Both the position numbers and the translations under genes were made by a program. Source: Pleodorina starrii (taxonomy: Eukaryota; Chlorophyta; Chlorophyceae; Chlamydomonadales; Volvocaceae). From it: 64,000 nucleotides of DNA. The number at the start of each line of letters is the position of its first letter. Position 1 is the first letter of the stretch. Under the pieces are notes generated by a model that was given only the letters and a program-made list of their open reading frames with translations, was not told the DNA's origin and did no database searches. The DNA is taken from NCBI GenBank assembly GCA_030267565.1, contig BRXU01000025.1:603501-667500 (forward strand). Reading direction: 5' to 3'. Below, one piece after another: positions 23,661 to 36,314 of this stretch.

Positions 23661-26652
23661 ATGCCGTTGCGGTCGCCGCCAGCGTTGCTTGAGCAGCAGA
23701 CTCCAGGGGCTTTGGAGGACTTGCGCGTGTGTGTGTGTGCCTCCTGGGCGGGAGGGCGTGCCCTTCGCCGCCGGATGATGGTTCCGGTTAGGGCGGGGGC
23801 GGGCAGGATGGGGGCGTGGAGCGTTGGATGGTGGAGGAGGGAATGAGGGGAGTGGCAAGAGGGAGGAAGGGCGAGGGCAGAGGAGGAGAGCGAGGTCAGG
23901 GAGGAGGGAGGAGGGGGAGGGCGAGCTGAGCGGAGGAGAGCGAGGGAGAGCGAGGTACGCGAGAGGTTAAGAAGGCGGACGGGCGGCGGAGGGAGGGTGG
24001 ATGCGGTGGGCCCTATGTGGATGGTTGTGCAGGCTTTGCGGACCGTCAGGGGGTCGATGTGTGTGAGGGGGAGTGGCTAGTTGCTTCTTCGGATGCTTAG
24101 GGTTTAGCTTTTTCGGATCAGATTCAAAGATTTAGATTTTTTATTTCGTTTCATTGCAGCGCAGCCGGGTAGGATAAAGCTCGAAGAATCGTTTTCTTTG
24201 TTGGGTTTCGCAGCTTTTCTGTTCTCCGCGCTTTCGTTTTGTTTCTGCCGGAGGGGACCAGATGCCGGGTGATTGCTGGCTGGGTTACCTGTGGTGATGT
24301 TGGTGGTGGTGGTAGTGGTGGTGGTGGTGGTGGTAGTGATGTTGGTGGTGGTGGTGGTGGTGGTGGTGGTGGTGGTGGTGGTGGCAAGTCTCAGATATGC
24401 TGGGATCGCGGCGAGTATCGCTGCAGATGAAAAGCCGCCGTGGTGGTGGTGGTGGTAATGGAGGTGGTGGTGGTGGTGGTCCCGCACCGCGGCGCATCCC
24501 CCTCCGGCGATCTCACGACTTTCCGGTCGGGCAGATACGGTATGTTGTGGGTTGTCCGCCGCTCAGCCTCCCGGGCTTTGGCAGCGCTTCTACGCTCCAC
24601 GCATCTGCCTCATCCGGCACTACACACACACATCCACGTTCCTTAGGAGCTGTAGGAGCGAATGGCGCTTCTTACTTTCGTACCGTCATACGTCGCTCGA
24701 ATTCGCGCCTTGAGATTCGTTCGTACAGAGACGAGAAGGTTTGATTGCGTGTGTTCAGGGCAGTTACCGGTAAGCATAGTTGAGAGAAGGGTAGGGGCGG
24801 CCGCAAAGCTGTGGTGCCTTTTCGTAGTGGGCATTTTTGTGGGTTGGACGGCTGCCGGTACGACATTGTTTGCACTGTCCTTCCGTACTTTCGAGCGCAT
24901 CCTTTAGACTCTAAATTAAGACTCTCGCATGCAGTACCCCGATAGCGTGTCTTTCGCACCGGGCGCGCTTTGCCACCCGGGGCGGGGCGGGTTTTAGTTG
25001 TAGGTTTCAGGTACTGTACGACATCTCCGTTCCTGTTTGATGATGTCGTACCTGTCGTGTCATTGGTCCGTCCTCCGTCGTGGATGGCTTGGCACGCACA
25101 AGTCCTCCTCGACCCTACGCAACCTGACTGACTCCTAATCGCTCATATGTGTGCGTATGTGTGTGTGTGTGTTTGTGTGTGTTGGTTCGTGGCTTCGCTT
25201 CGCTTCGTTGTCCTGACATGCTTTCGGATTACGCGTACCCCCTCAGCAGCGCCGACGGCACTCCTCTCCTCCCCTTCCGAGGGTTGCTGGCTAGCTGCCC
25301 CACTCCTGTCGCTGTCGGTCGCGTCTGTGGGTCGCGTCTGTCCATTAACAGGTTACAACGGGTTACTCGATTCCTAGGACATGCATGTTAGCGCGTTGCA
25401 ATTGGTGGACCGTACCTCCCGCACCACCCGGCACGGGCGGTGCCTAAAGAAGCTACCGGTATAGCGGGGTAACTGGAGCCCCCCAAAAGCCCACTGTAAT
25501 AAGGACAGGTCCTTCCGCTCACCTGCAACAGGACCCACGCAGTGACACAGCTGTTACAACTAACGACCCGTATCAGGGGCGTGTTGGTTGGTGGTTGGTT
25601 GGTTGGTGGTTGTTGTTGCGGTTGTCACAGTGGGGGCTCCAGGTCAGGCAGGTTCTCTCAGGGGCCATCCGCGTGTGGTGGTGGTTGGTACAGTGGGGTG
25701 AAACGATGATACCGCAGTGGGGGCCAGGGTGGACTCCGGACTCCGAATAAATATTCATATCTTAAGATGGCCACCCTGGTGGGGGCTCCAGGGTGGGCTC
25801 CGGACTGAAGGCCAAGAGCGGGCTCCAGACCCAAGAGTGGACTCCGGACTCGTTGTCACGAGAAGAGCTAACGGGATGTCCAGCAGATGGCCCCCTGCTG
25901 GCCGTGCACCGCACCACCGGAGGTGACCAGGGCAGCCCAGACGCACACCCAACACCAGACAGCACAAGCCACCCAGACAGGAACGAGAGAACCGGGGGGG
26001 TGGGGGATGGGGTGTGGGGCAGAGGCTCCGAAACCCAAGGCCACATGGCAGTTCGCCGTGAGGACTCCCCAATGGGCGACGGGCCTCGGTCGTCGGCTTC
26101 CCCCCCAATGAAGTCGGTGCAACAACAGATCTGACATCAACTCGCAGGCTGCAGCCAGAGGGGGAGGCATGCGCCCTTTGCGACCCCACGCAAGGACATC
26201 GCCCAGAAGCCTTCTCACCTGTTGCGCCGTCAGGTCCACCCTGGTCCACCACGAGCCAATGACCGTCCCGCCCAACACTGACTGCAAGAGGAAGAGGACC
26301 ACGCCGTCGCGCTGATGCTGATGCTCGGCTCGCCACGCCTGCGGCCTCAACCACCCGCCAAGATACTGGGCCGTCCTGCCGAGGTGCCGACCGCGGCGGT
26401 CGAGCGGTACGATCCAGACGGTTGCCGGTTGGACGGCCGTTGCACGTTCAGCAAACAAGCTGAAAATAACTTATGATATCAGTTTATTTTTTCGTTGAAG
26501 GTTGTGACCGGTAGCGTGATCCTACACAACTTAAGCGCACACTTAAATGACTTAATCGCGGCCCCGTCTTCCTTGATGCCATAATAAGTCTTTTTAAATT
26601 GGATTTAATTTGTAGAAACTGACCCCTGCAATGCGGCTCTGGTCGCCGCTCG
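23661..26652. other. Intergenic region with GGT repeats and a degraded element
   Basis: This lies between the MBD-like and fucosyltransferase-like genes. After a purine-rich stretch (23,840-24,000) come GGT-type runs (24,291-24,490). From about 25,620 to 25,860 there are imperfect repeats of a GGGGGCTCCAGG / GGACTCCGGACT unit, next to a 197-codon open frame on the minus strand (26458-25868, no ATG start). That frame might be a retroelement remnant. A short hydrophobic open frame at 24,662-24,907 is not supported as a gene. Confidence 0.45.
24291..24490 (+). repeat. (GGT)n trinucleotide repeat blocks
   Basis: Two blocks of GGT/GAT trinucleotides (about 24,298-24,385 and 24,440-24,480) are separated by unique sequence. 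Confidence 0.9.
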
Positions 26653-29600
26653 ATGGCACAGTTGACAGTTTTGCTGATTCTCTTGCTCGCGTCACGCGCG
26701 GTGACGTCGGGGCGCGCCAGAGCCTTGGTCGATAGCTCAAGTGCCAGTAGCTTGGTAAGGCAATTTTTACATGGTTGGCGCTGCATTGGTGGGTCGGCGA
26801 TACGCCTAACTGCCATGGAACCGCCGACCCGTGCGATTTTGCGGAAAACGCAGGCGCGCCGCAGGGCCCTGCCCTTTGAGGAAAGTCCGGAGGCACCGGA
26901 GCGGCTTCCCAGGCAGCGCGCAGGATACCTCTACCCAGTGCTCTCTTGGGGTAGGGTTGTTCGGGGGACGAGGACACCGTCACAGCGGCGCCATCATAGT
27001 TACGTTTCCACCGCCATCACCAGCCAGCTCGCTGTGTTGAAGCGGCGATGTCGATGCCTTCCTAATCGACGGCCGGACTGCCCGCAAGCTCGGCATTGTT
27101 CATTCACTGCTGATGCTGCTGCTGCTGTCGCTGTTGCTGCTGCCGCTAGCGCGGCCGGTACGGCCGCTGGTGCTGCCACCGCTGCCGCCGATTGCCCTCG
27201 TGCTTGACGCCATCACCGTCGCCGTCACTGCCGCCGTCGCCGTCACCGTCCCCGCCATCACCGTCGCCGCCATCACCGTCCCCGCCATCACCGTCCCCGC
27301 CATCACCGTCGCCGTCACTGCCGCCGTCGCCGTCACCGTCCCCGCTGCCGTCGCTGCCGCCGCCGCTGCCGCTGCCGCTGCCGCTGCCGCAGGCCCCAAC
27401 AACCAGGTCGCGGGTCTCAAGGAGGTGCTCACACTTGGCCGGCTGCTGAACCGCACCGTCATCGTACATGACGTGCGTGGGTTTGCCGTACTGCGTGCAT
27501 GTCGTACCGTGCGCATACAAGACGGCCGAAACCGTGCCGCGAACCGCGGCCGGGCCGCCGAGGCTCGTCAGACAGCTCCCAGTCGAAAGGAAAAACCCAG
27601 AGTGCCCGTTTACGGGCTCCGGTCTATACGTGGAAAACGCCCCCCCGCGGCCATTCCCACATCTATCGGCGGATCCTGTCTATTTCCCCCTTGACGCACC
27701 CCGGCCCCCTCCCCCCCCTCCCCACCACAGATCCTGAACCACTATGATGAGCAGCAGGCGGCCGGGGCGGTGGAGGGCCAGGAGCTGGCGCCGCAGTCCC
27801 TCTCCATGCCCTTTGAACTGGTGCGAACCGGCCGGACGGGGGCGAGGCGGGGCGGGGCGAGGACCGTTGGCGGTGTTCGACCTCCACCGGCTGCTCCCCT
27901 CCCAACCCCAGCCACTCTCCACCCCGCCACACCCCGCTTCCTTCACTTCCTTGCACGCAACCCCCTCCACACAAACACAGACACAAACACAGACACAATC
28001 CCCCGCCCTTCAGGTGTTCAATCTCGACCACATCTCCCGCCACCAGTCCGTGGTGACTCAGTCGGAGCTCCAGGGAGGGGGCTGGGACGGTGTCCTGCAG
28101 GCGGTGGCCTACTTCGACGACGAGTTCCTGCCGCAGGCGAGTCACAGCGACGAGTCGAGGGAGAAGTCGAGGGGGGAGTCGAGCGACGAGTCGAGGGGGG
28201 AGAGGCGGGCAAGAGCGTGTGGAGGAGGGAGGGGCACGGGGGAAGCGCCGCACGCCGCAAACACACGCTGCCAACTTCGAGGCAGCAACATCCCATGCCG
28301 CACCACCACACGCATACACACGCCGCAGTCATGTGTACACGGTGGTACCGTATTTCCCCCCGTGTACACGCGCGTGCCAAGTGGCCCCGTTGACGCCCAA
28401 GGACTCCATCCGTAACCCACATGACACGCGAGCTGGAATCACCATACGCCGCACCGCCACGCGCCGCTGACAGACACTCGTGTGTTCACCCCAACACCCT
28501 AACCTGACCTAACCGCAACGCCCAAACACCCTAACCTGACCTTACCTAACCGTAACACCCCAACACCCTAACCCTGCACGCCCCAGGTGAAGAACGCGCT
28601 GACACTCAACGTGACCGACTCGGGCGCGGCCTACCTGGAGTTCCCCGCCTTCAACTGCAGCGGCGGGGAGCTGGCGGAGATGGCCCGTGCGCTGGCGCCG
28701 TACAAGTACGTCGGGGTGATTGTGTACGAACATGTCGTACAGGGCGCCGGCCACGGCCTGAAGCTCTACCCCAACGGCAACCTGTGCCACGACACGTTCC
28801 TTCAGGTTTGGGCGGGTGTGGGCGGGGGTGGGCGGGTGGGTGTGGGCGGGTTAGGGTGAGTGGATGTTGGTGGGTGTGGGTGTGGGTGCGGCTTGCACAT
28901 CGGGCACAATGATACAACGATAGAGCAGCTGCCCTTCCACCAGTGACAGCCTCTCTCCTAGCAGGTGTGTGTTTCGTGTTTCGCAACACACGCTGCTGCA
29001 GAGGTACATGGCATGCGGAGGTACGCATTACTTGACACACGGACTGTCGTACCCGTACGGAAAATACGGCAGGTTACGGCGCAGCTGACCAAGAGTGACA
29101 AGATCGTCCAGATGGCGGCGGCGTTTCGGGAGCAGCGCCTGGGAGGCGAGGGCTACATGGCCGTACACATACGGCCGTACCCGGACAAGTGTGAGTGTTG
29201 CCGTACTTTTTGCCGTATACCCCATGCAAAACACGAGTGGCAGCGATGCGGGCCCAGGAGCAAAAGATGGCTTTGCGGCTTTTGCGTCCCTTGGCTCGCA
29301 ATGCTGCACCAACGCACCCTCTTCTCGCCGGCCCGCCCCCCCGGCTTGTTGCAGTGGTCAGTATACGCCGCTGCGCTGCCCTGCCCCGCCCCGCCCTGCC
29401 CCGCCCTGCCCCGCCCTGCCCCGCCCCGCCCTGCCCAGGTTTGTACGTGTGGCGGCACCCCAACCGGACGGACGACGACGACCTCCGGAAGATGTGCAAG
29501 AACCCCCGGCTCATAAAGGTACGGTACCCGCCCCGCGGCTGCTCGGTACCCGCCCCGCGGCTGCTCGGTACCCGCCCCGCGGCTGGTCGTTTCTCTCCGG

Positions 29601-30745
29601 TGCTTGGGGTACTGGGAGGGGGCAGAGCTGAGCTGAGCTGAGCTGAGCGCGATGAAGCCACACGCCCACGGGTTGGCCGAGCCTGGCTTCCATCGCTGCA
29701 TGTGCAGCACATGCAGCGATGCCCACGCGTGTACGTGTGTGTGTGTACCATTTTGTGCACATGCCCACCTGTATGTGTGTGTATGGTTGTGTTGTGCCAC
29801 CCACCCACCCACCCACCCACCCACCCACCCACCCACCCACCCACCCACCCACCCACCCACCCACCCACCCACCCACCCACCCACCCACCCACCCACCCAC
29901 CCACCCACCCACCCACCCACCCACCCACCCTACCCAGCAGGTGTTTGCGGGCCAGACGCGTCACGCCATGAAGGACCACCATCTGCAGTCGCTGTTCGTC
30001 ATGTCGTACCCCTCCATCCGCGACCGCATCACGGAATTGTTTGACGGGGCCGGGCTGAAGCCCGTGTTTTACGACGAGACGGACATGGAGGCGGCCATGG
30101 GCTACAAGTACGACGCAGTACGGGTTGTACGACGCAGCGCGATTTAGAATCTACACGGCACAGTTCGGTTGTGTATTCTTTGTGTAAATTGTGTTGAGAG
30201 GCCAGGTGGCTGGGGCTCCTGAGTCAGAACTTGTACATGTCGTCGTGGTCTGGTGGCTTGGTGTGGAGAGTTGAGAGCGTCCTGCCGTCCTGCCGTTCTG
30301 CCATGCTGCTGCTGCTGGTTCTCGTCGTCGCCAGGCCCTTGCGCTGTTGTGTCCTGCCATGCCGCGCCGTTGTCGCATGCCGTACGGCAGCTGCCAAGAC
30401 CCCCTTCATGTACGGTAACCTACATTTTGTTGTACTTCCCCCCCTCACCAGGAGCGTGTCGTTGCTGGGCATGGTGGAGGAGGAGATCGCCCTGGAGGCC
30501 GACGTGTTTATCGGAACGTCGTACAGCAGCATGACGGGCGTCATCATAGCGGTACGACAGGGTCACGTGGGGCTTATGGGGGGGAGGTTAAGTCGCCCGC
30601 AACCCGCCCGCAACCCGAAATCGCCGCCTGCCACCGCCCCTCCCGCCCTTCCCTCTCCTCGCTCCTTCCTTTCCCTTCCCAGGAGCGCTACTGCCGCGGC
30701 ATCTGGGCGGGCCTCTCGACTTGCTTTACACGTACCACCTGGTGA
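26653..30745 (+). CDS. GDP-fucose protein O-fucosyltransferase-like protein
   Basis: Eleven exons (26653-26754, 26854-26950, 27393-27472, 27731-27820, 28014-28136, 28587-28805, 29073-29190, 29439-29518, 29941-30107, 30452-30551, 30683-30745) close in phase to 412 residues. A signal peptide or anchor (LTVLLILLLA) starts the protein, implying Golgi/ER entry. YLYPVLSWGPNNQ and LGRLLNRTVIVHD match the N-terminal donor-site region of the O-fucosyltransferase superfamily. VFNLDHI, the core AVHIRPY (His269, Arg271) and ADVFIGTSYSS near residue 375-385 match the later motifs. The family moves fucose from GDP-fucose to protein or glycan; the acceptor is unknown. Oddities are a GC-AG intron (donor 28137), a NAGNAG acceptor at 29936-29940, and a 99-base intron 1 that is stop-free and in frame, so exon 1 and 2 may be one exon. 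Confidence 0.85.
27195..27392 (+). repeat. GCCATCACCGTC-type minisatellite
   Basis: Imperfect tandem units of GCCATCACCGTC and GTCGCCGTCACTGCC run through intron 2 of the fucosyltransferase-like gene up to its acceptor. All three frames are open, which creates false coding signals. Confidence 0.85.
27608..27638 (+). repeat. Intron-resident dispersed repeat, copy 2
   Basis: This diverged copy (TACGGGCTCCGGTCTATACG, then TGGAAAAC) of the element at 12105-12137 lies in intron 3 of the fucosyltransferase-like gene. Confidence 0.7.
28489..28577 (+). repeat. CACCCTAACCTGACC tandem units
   Basis: Related units containing ACACCCTAACCTGACC and CTAACCG are repeated in intron 5 of the fucosyltransferase-like gene, ending close to the CCCCAG acceptor. 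They include CCCTAA telomere-like cores. Confidence 0.75.
29797..29930 (+). repeat. (CCCA)n microsatellite
   Basis: An almost perfect tetranucleotide run fills the 3' part of intron 8 of the fucosyltransferase-like gene and ends just before its acceptor. Confidence 0.95.
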
Positions 30746-32813
30746 TTGTACTGACGTATACGGCAGATGTACAGCATGATTTGCTGTACACATGGAACGG
30801 ACATGACGAGCATCAGTCCCACGCGAGCCGCGCATGCAAACCGCGTGCGTATATCTGCATGTTGCCATATAAAAACTGCAAAACAGCAAAAACTGAGTTG
30901 ACGCGCGTTATGGTGTCGCGTGTCGGTATACGAAGAACAACGATGGAAACACACCCATGGGTCAGTGGGGCGGGGATCGCAACCTGCCTTTTGGGGGTAA
31001 CATAAATACGAGAGCGCAACAGTGGCCCATTGGGGGTAGGGGGGTCATAAGATACGGTGCGAACCGCAGCGGGGTTTAATCGACGTTGGCGACGTCGGCG
31101 AGCGGAGGGCCCCTCAATACCTAGGGGCCACACGCACCCGCCCTGCCCTGGCCTGCTCCCTGCTCGGATGCGTCTATCGTGCGCTGCAGGGCCGGAAGGC
31201 GGGAGGCAGACGGCCAATGTGACTGCTGGCGTAGCATGGCGGGCTTGCCGGCCCTCATAACTAATTCATTGCTTGCAGCTGCACGACGGTGCATTGCGTG
31301 TCATTCTGTGACCACCAACCACACCCGGGTACAGATGTGACGTGGGGTTGGGGTGGAAGGTGGGGGATGAGACGTTCAAACGTGCACGAATGACGTTCTT
31401 TCTTTCTTTCTTGGTACGCGCGTGCTGGCTGGGCATGTCAATTGGCGTGGTGCGTGGTGCGCTTGGAAACCGTTGGACGAATGGTACCGGTATACTGCGT
31501 ATACATCTGCCGGTGTGTGGTAGCTGGTAGGATTGACGTTATGTGGGGGTTCGCGTTTCCGGAGTGCCCTGCCTAGGGGGGCCTGAAGGGATGAATGAAG
31601 GGATGAACTGCTGCCGAATGAAGCGCTGCGGCCGAAGCCCAAGGCCCTGCGGGATGAAGTCCTTCGAGGCTGTGCTTTACTTTCGCCAGGTACGTGTTAT
31701 CATTAACACATATCGATGTTCGAGGCCCCAACCTCTGCCCGTAGCCAGCTGCTGGTCCGTTGGCTCTTACTCTTTCGGAGTCTGGAGCCCCTCACTGTAA
31801 CAACAACATACTGGGCAACGGGCAAGCCCTCTCGAAGGATAACCACGGGCGGACGGCAAGAGCAAGCCGGGAGGGCCGGATCTGTACAGGTGTCCTTTAA
31901 AAATAACATTAAACTGCGCACGTGCGCGTGCTTTTGTTGCAGCGGGCTTCAGATCCTCCGAAGGGCCGTTTTGAGGCGGAGCCAGCTCTAGCCAGCTGCC
32001 CACTGAGCGCGAAAGACGTAGAGTGGGTTGTTACGAAACGACGCGACGCCGCACAGCGGAGCGTTGGCAGCGAAGACTCGAGTCGAGATCGGGTTTGGGT
32101 TGGTAGATGGGGCCCGTGACAGTCGGCGTGCGCTGCGGATTGGAGGTAAGGAGACGGCTTCCGTTGGCGAAGCGCGACCGGAAGCGGCTGCAGCCGTTGT
32201 GGGAAAGAAAAGATACGTATCGTTTGGCCAGTTAAGCTGGCGACATGGCAGCATCCTGGCGAGCGCGTCAATACCCTCTGGCATCTGTGACGTGGACTTC
32301 ACCAGCGCTTACGTGCGATGACGACCCATCTCGTACGCTCTTGCGGGTCCGCAGCTGTTTGTGATGTGAGCGCACTGGCGCTTGGCCTGTGTCATTAACC
32401 TCGCTGAGTGGCGTGCCCTAGGACACTCCACGCCACACACATGTTGGCCATCGACGATCAACAACTTAAAACAATTCATTCTACATTTCGTGAAACTCGA
32501 TAAGAGGTGGTCATGTTGTTTTTGGCCGTACGGGTACCATGGCATGATTTGCGTGCTGAGTTTTTCGCGCATGACAGCTTAGGACATGAAGAGCCCACAT
32601 GGCCTTGCTGATTACTTTTGCAACGGGAGTACTAATTCTTTCTTTTTCTAAGACCATATGAACTCGATGACGTCGTTTAAACAGGAAACCTGATCTGAGG
32701 CGGGAAGTCGTCATACTTAGCTGAGCGCGACCTTGAAGCGCTATAGGATCAACAATTAAGTCAAAGTTTGCTTCGATCAACCCTGGGCGTACCCTGAAAG
32801 CTTTTGTTGACTG
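30746..32813. other. Intergenic region with a dispersed repeat copy
   Basis: No coding exon is supported between the fucosyltransferase-like gene and the CYCYVCD gene. It contains one copy of the GAGTCTGG..ACTGTAACAAC repeat (about 31,756-31,806). The last 350 bases before the next ATG are comparatively AT-rich and are the likely promoter. Confidence 0.5.
31756..31806 (+). repeat. GAGTCTGG-ACTGTAACAAC dispersed repeat, copy 1
   Basis: Shares CCGTTGGCTCT, GAGTCTGG and ACTGTAACAAC, in that order, with 38354-38403; a partial copy is at 36284-36314. Confidence 0.7.
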
Positions 32814-35106
32814 ATGGCGAAAACGCCGATCGACCTCCTTGTGGACAGCAGCGATGACGACGACCACGTTAAAAACAGAAGCAAGAAAAAGCACCGTCGC
32901 GAGACGTCCACGGCCGGCGACTCCGACGTGCTCATCCTGCGCGACACCGCCGACTCCGACGTCGAGGACATAAGCCCTGGCACGTTCAAGCGCGCGATAC
33001 AGGCAAAGGAAGACGAGGAGGAGAAGCTGCGCGCGAAGGGTGCCGGAGGCAAGGACGGCGACCACGTTGACAACGGGGTCGCTGACGACGAGGAGCAAGG
33101 AGACGGGGTCCGCATCACCGCCTCGTTCGGCAAGGTTCGTTGGTCTGGATACCCTCCTGCCAACCTTTCAAGGGAGCGGTCATGCCGCGTGCCAGCGGGA
33201 GGCAAGACTCCGCCCTTGCTCCGGCACCAAAGGGTTCGAGTCCTTTGGAGCGGGGGTTTGCTTCTCACCATACCGGCTCGGCCCGAACGAGGGCATTCAT
33301 CACTTCACAAGCTGGAGGATCCGAGGATGCCCCTTGAAAACAGCCCATCGTCTCCTAACGAGTTTCTCCCCTTCGCCGCTGCCACGGCCGCTGCCGCCGC
33401 CGGCGCCACCCCGTTCCCGGCACTCCATGCAGGTCGCCACGCGCGACATGCCCCACTCCCGACCGGACTGCGCGGTGCACGGCTTCACGTTCGGCACCGC
33501 CGCCAGCAACGCCCGGCACTGCGCGCAGGTGAGAGCAGGGAGGGCGCGCTTTGGCGGTAAGGCCGAGGGCCGGCAGGGCCATGGCCGTCAAAGCGCGGGC
33601 GCGGGAGTTCGTGACACGTGGCTGGGCCACGAGCGCGGGCACGCGGCCCAGCCACGGGCGCCGTTGCCGTTGGGCAGTACGCAGGGAGGGGGGGATATGA
33701 GTATGGCCCAACTCCGCGGACGTAAAGGCTTTCCGTGCTGTCGTGCTGGTGACTCGCCAACCGAAGCCTTCCTTCCCTTTCGGTCGCCCCTCTCCCCCGA
33801 GCCTTGACCCGCTTGCTGCTCATGTCGTCCCGCTGTCCGAACCTTTCACCTCCTCCCCTACCTTCCCCCCTCGTCAGTGCTACTGCTACGTGTGCGACGT
33901 CAAGGCGTCCGAGTGCAAGTTCTGGGGCACAGGTGACTTGTGTGACTGGGTGGGTTGGGTAGACCGATGAAGAGGGAGGGAAGGAACGACGGAGGGATGC
34001 AAAGGGCAAGGAAGAAGACGCGTGGTGATGTAATTTGGTCATCGTCGGATCGGTCCCGGAGCCCTAAGCTGCTTTCCACGCGCTTGCGAATCCCCAGCCA
34101 ACTGGCCCCGGTCTCCCGATGCCCCCCAGGTGCCGGCCCCGACGACCACGCGAACGCCCGCGCGTTGGGTGCATGGACCCGCATGCGCAAGGCCGTACGG
34201 CAGGGCGTGGCGCTGCCACCACCAGCGGCCGCCGGCGCCGGTGTAGACAAAACGAAGAAGCGGAAGCGCGACAGCGCGGCTGGGGAGACGGCACCGGCAG
34301 CGACGACGCAGCCGGCGAAGCGTCTCCTGTCGGCCGTTGCGGCACCTAAACCACAGCAGCCAAGGCAGCAGCAGCCGGCGCCGCAGGCGCACCCGCCGCC
34401 GGCGCCGTCGCCCCCGCTGAAGAAACAACGGAGAGGAGAGGTGGCAAGGCAGAAGCAGCAGCAGCGGACAAGGCCAGGTTCGTCTCCGTCTCCGCCGCAC
34501 CGATCACCGCCGGCGCCGTTGCTACCAGAGTCAATGCGCATGGAGGCCATCCGCGCTGCCGCGGCCGCAAAGGCGGTGCTGGCGGCGGCAAGGCAGCCGC
34601 GTTCGCTGCCGGCCGCTGCGGCAGCTCCACCACAGCAGCCAAGGCAGCAGCAACAACAACGCCAACCGGCGCCGCAGGCGCCACCGCCGCCGCAGCAGGC
34701 GCCACCGCCGTCGCCGCAGGCACCCAAGCCGATAAGCCGACGGAGTACAAAGACGTCAAGGCAGCAGATGACGTCATGGCGGCGTCCGCCTCCGCCGCGC
34801 CAGCCGGCGCCGTCGCTGCAGCGGCTAGCGGATCCAGCGCAGCTCAAGGCCAAAGTCAGGCCGGCGCCAGCGGTGGGGCCAACGCGGACGTCGCTGAAGG
34901 AGAGAGTGGCGAAGATCCAGAACGCAGCTCAGCAGCAGCAGCAGCGCGAGCAGCTGCTGCAGCAGCAGAAGCACCTGCAGCAAGCGCAGCGGGCTCGACT
35001 GATAGATATGGGCAGCCCCGGCCACCTACGGAAAGTGCAGCGGGCTCGACTCTTGGATATGGGCAGCCCCGGCGGCAGCGACACTGGCAGCAACGGCGTG
35101 CGCTGA
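32814..35106 (+). CDS. CYCYVCD-module protein with Gln/Pro-rich C-terminus
   Basis: Exons 32814-33134, 33433-33528, 33878-33932 and 34130-35106 join with correct phase to encode 482 residues. The N-terminus is acidic and Ser-rich (DLLVDSSDDDD, DSDVLILRD), like SUMO-interacting or acidic nuclear proteins. Exons 2-4 hold a Cys/His module: RDMPHSRPDCAVHGF, CAQ, CYCYVCD (140-146), ASECKFWGTG, DDHANARALGAW. A CYCYVCD signature with the downstream His and Trp occurs in some plant nuclear proteins (RIN13-like by my recollection), and metal binding is inferred from the Cys/His pattern. The C-terminus is Gln/Pro/Ala-rich with a tandem duplication of an RARLxDMGSPG unit. The next gene downstream starts with a homologous module. 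Biochemical role unknown. A spurious long open frame runs across intron 3, but exon 4 is entered at 34130. Confidence 0.62.
33229..33245 (+). other. tRNA T-arm-like hairpin
   Basis: AAGGGTTCGAGTCCTTT forms a 5-bp stem (one G-T pair) around a TTCGAGT loop, as in a tRNA T-arm. No full cloverleaf is evident. It lies in intron 1 of the CYCYVCD gene. Confidence 0.3.
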
Positions 35107-36283
35107 AGGACGGGCGCCAAGCGGTGCGGTGCGCTGCGCCCGCGGGGCGGCCGGCGCGGTTGTGGGGGTACGCGGCGTCCCGACGATGACCATTGTGCAA
35201 CACCTGGTCGCGGGACTGCGCGCGGGCGCAGGCTGGCAGGGCAGCACGCTGTGGCCTCGCAGAGCCCCCTTTTGCCCCCCGTAAACGCTGAGAGGTGAAC
35301 GATCGCACGGGGACCGACGCCGTGCGCTCAACCTGGACCTTGTCGGCCCGCCTGTCGTCCGGCGCTGCCGCGGGGCGGCGCCACTCAGGCTGCTGCTGCA
35401 GCACCAAAGCGTCCTCGCGGCCAGGCCGACAGGAAAGCGTTCGTGCGCGTGTACCGAAACTAGGCTTGCTGCCCGGTTTGTGGAAGAAGGGCGATTTGCG
35501 CCTTGCGCTTGCATCACAGCTGTCGCTGCCGTACTGCACGTGCCTTATTTCTGGTGTACAGCGGCCTTGCGGGCGTGCATGCAGGCGTTACAGCGGTACA
35601 AATGGGAGCTAGGTTTTGATAATTTCCTGGGCACCGCAGCGCTTGCGGTATGCGTCGTGGGGAAATAACTGGAAGACCCGTACAGCCAAGTAACCGTCGG
35701 GCGGGGAGGAGGGGACTGCAGAGTGGGTGGCCGATCGCAACAATGCATAGCATACCTCAGGATCTCTGTGCTTCGCTACCCGAGGCTTAGCATTCCCGGT
35801 GCCTGGGGTGTCGTTCGCGTTTTTTGAGGGGCCTCACACGCCCCATGTCCGACTGTCTCTTCTACTGTTTTCATGAATTATGATGATGAGGCTGAAATGG
35901 GTTATATGCTTATAGCTCGGCCGGCGGTTTGAGTTCATTACACCGGCGTCACGGAGTCGTCCCGACCCACATCGCGGGGGCCTTTCGTGGTTCTGATCTG
36001 TCCGCGGGCGGCCATGGGTGGGTGGGACTGCCCACGGGAGACTAGACTCATCCGGTCCACTCGATTTAGGTCCGATGCAAATGTTCCGTCTGGCGGGCAC
36101 GCTGCTGACCCGTTTTTGCAGGGCCGCGACGGTGGCGCTCATTTGCTGGGGCGCCCCGGGCGAGCGCTTACAGCGATTCTTACGAACACACATGGTTTCC
36201 GCAAACGGCTCGGCATATGCCATGCGTTGGTTCTCCCTGGTTTTAAAGGCGTAGGAACTAGGAAGGCTGTGCGTCGACAATAA

Positions 36284-36314
36284 TTCCGGAGTCTAGAGCC
36301 AACTGTAACAACCA
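36284..36314 (+). repeat. GAGTCTGG-ACTGTAACAAC dispersed repeat, partial copy
   Basis: Contains GGAGTCTAGAGCC followed by AACTGTAACAACCACAAC, matching the core of the copies at 31,756 and 38,354. Confidence 0.6.

Noticed and set aside
24662..24907. 81-codon open frame with a hydrophobic segment
   Set aside because: Start is an ATG but there is no homology, neighbouring exon or conserved motif; chance frame in AT-richer DNA.
29153..29982. Minus-strand frames with WVGG repeats
   Set aside because: They are translations of the (CCCA)n microsatellite in a fucosyltransferase intron.
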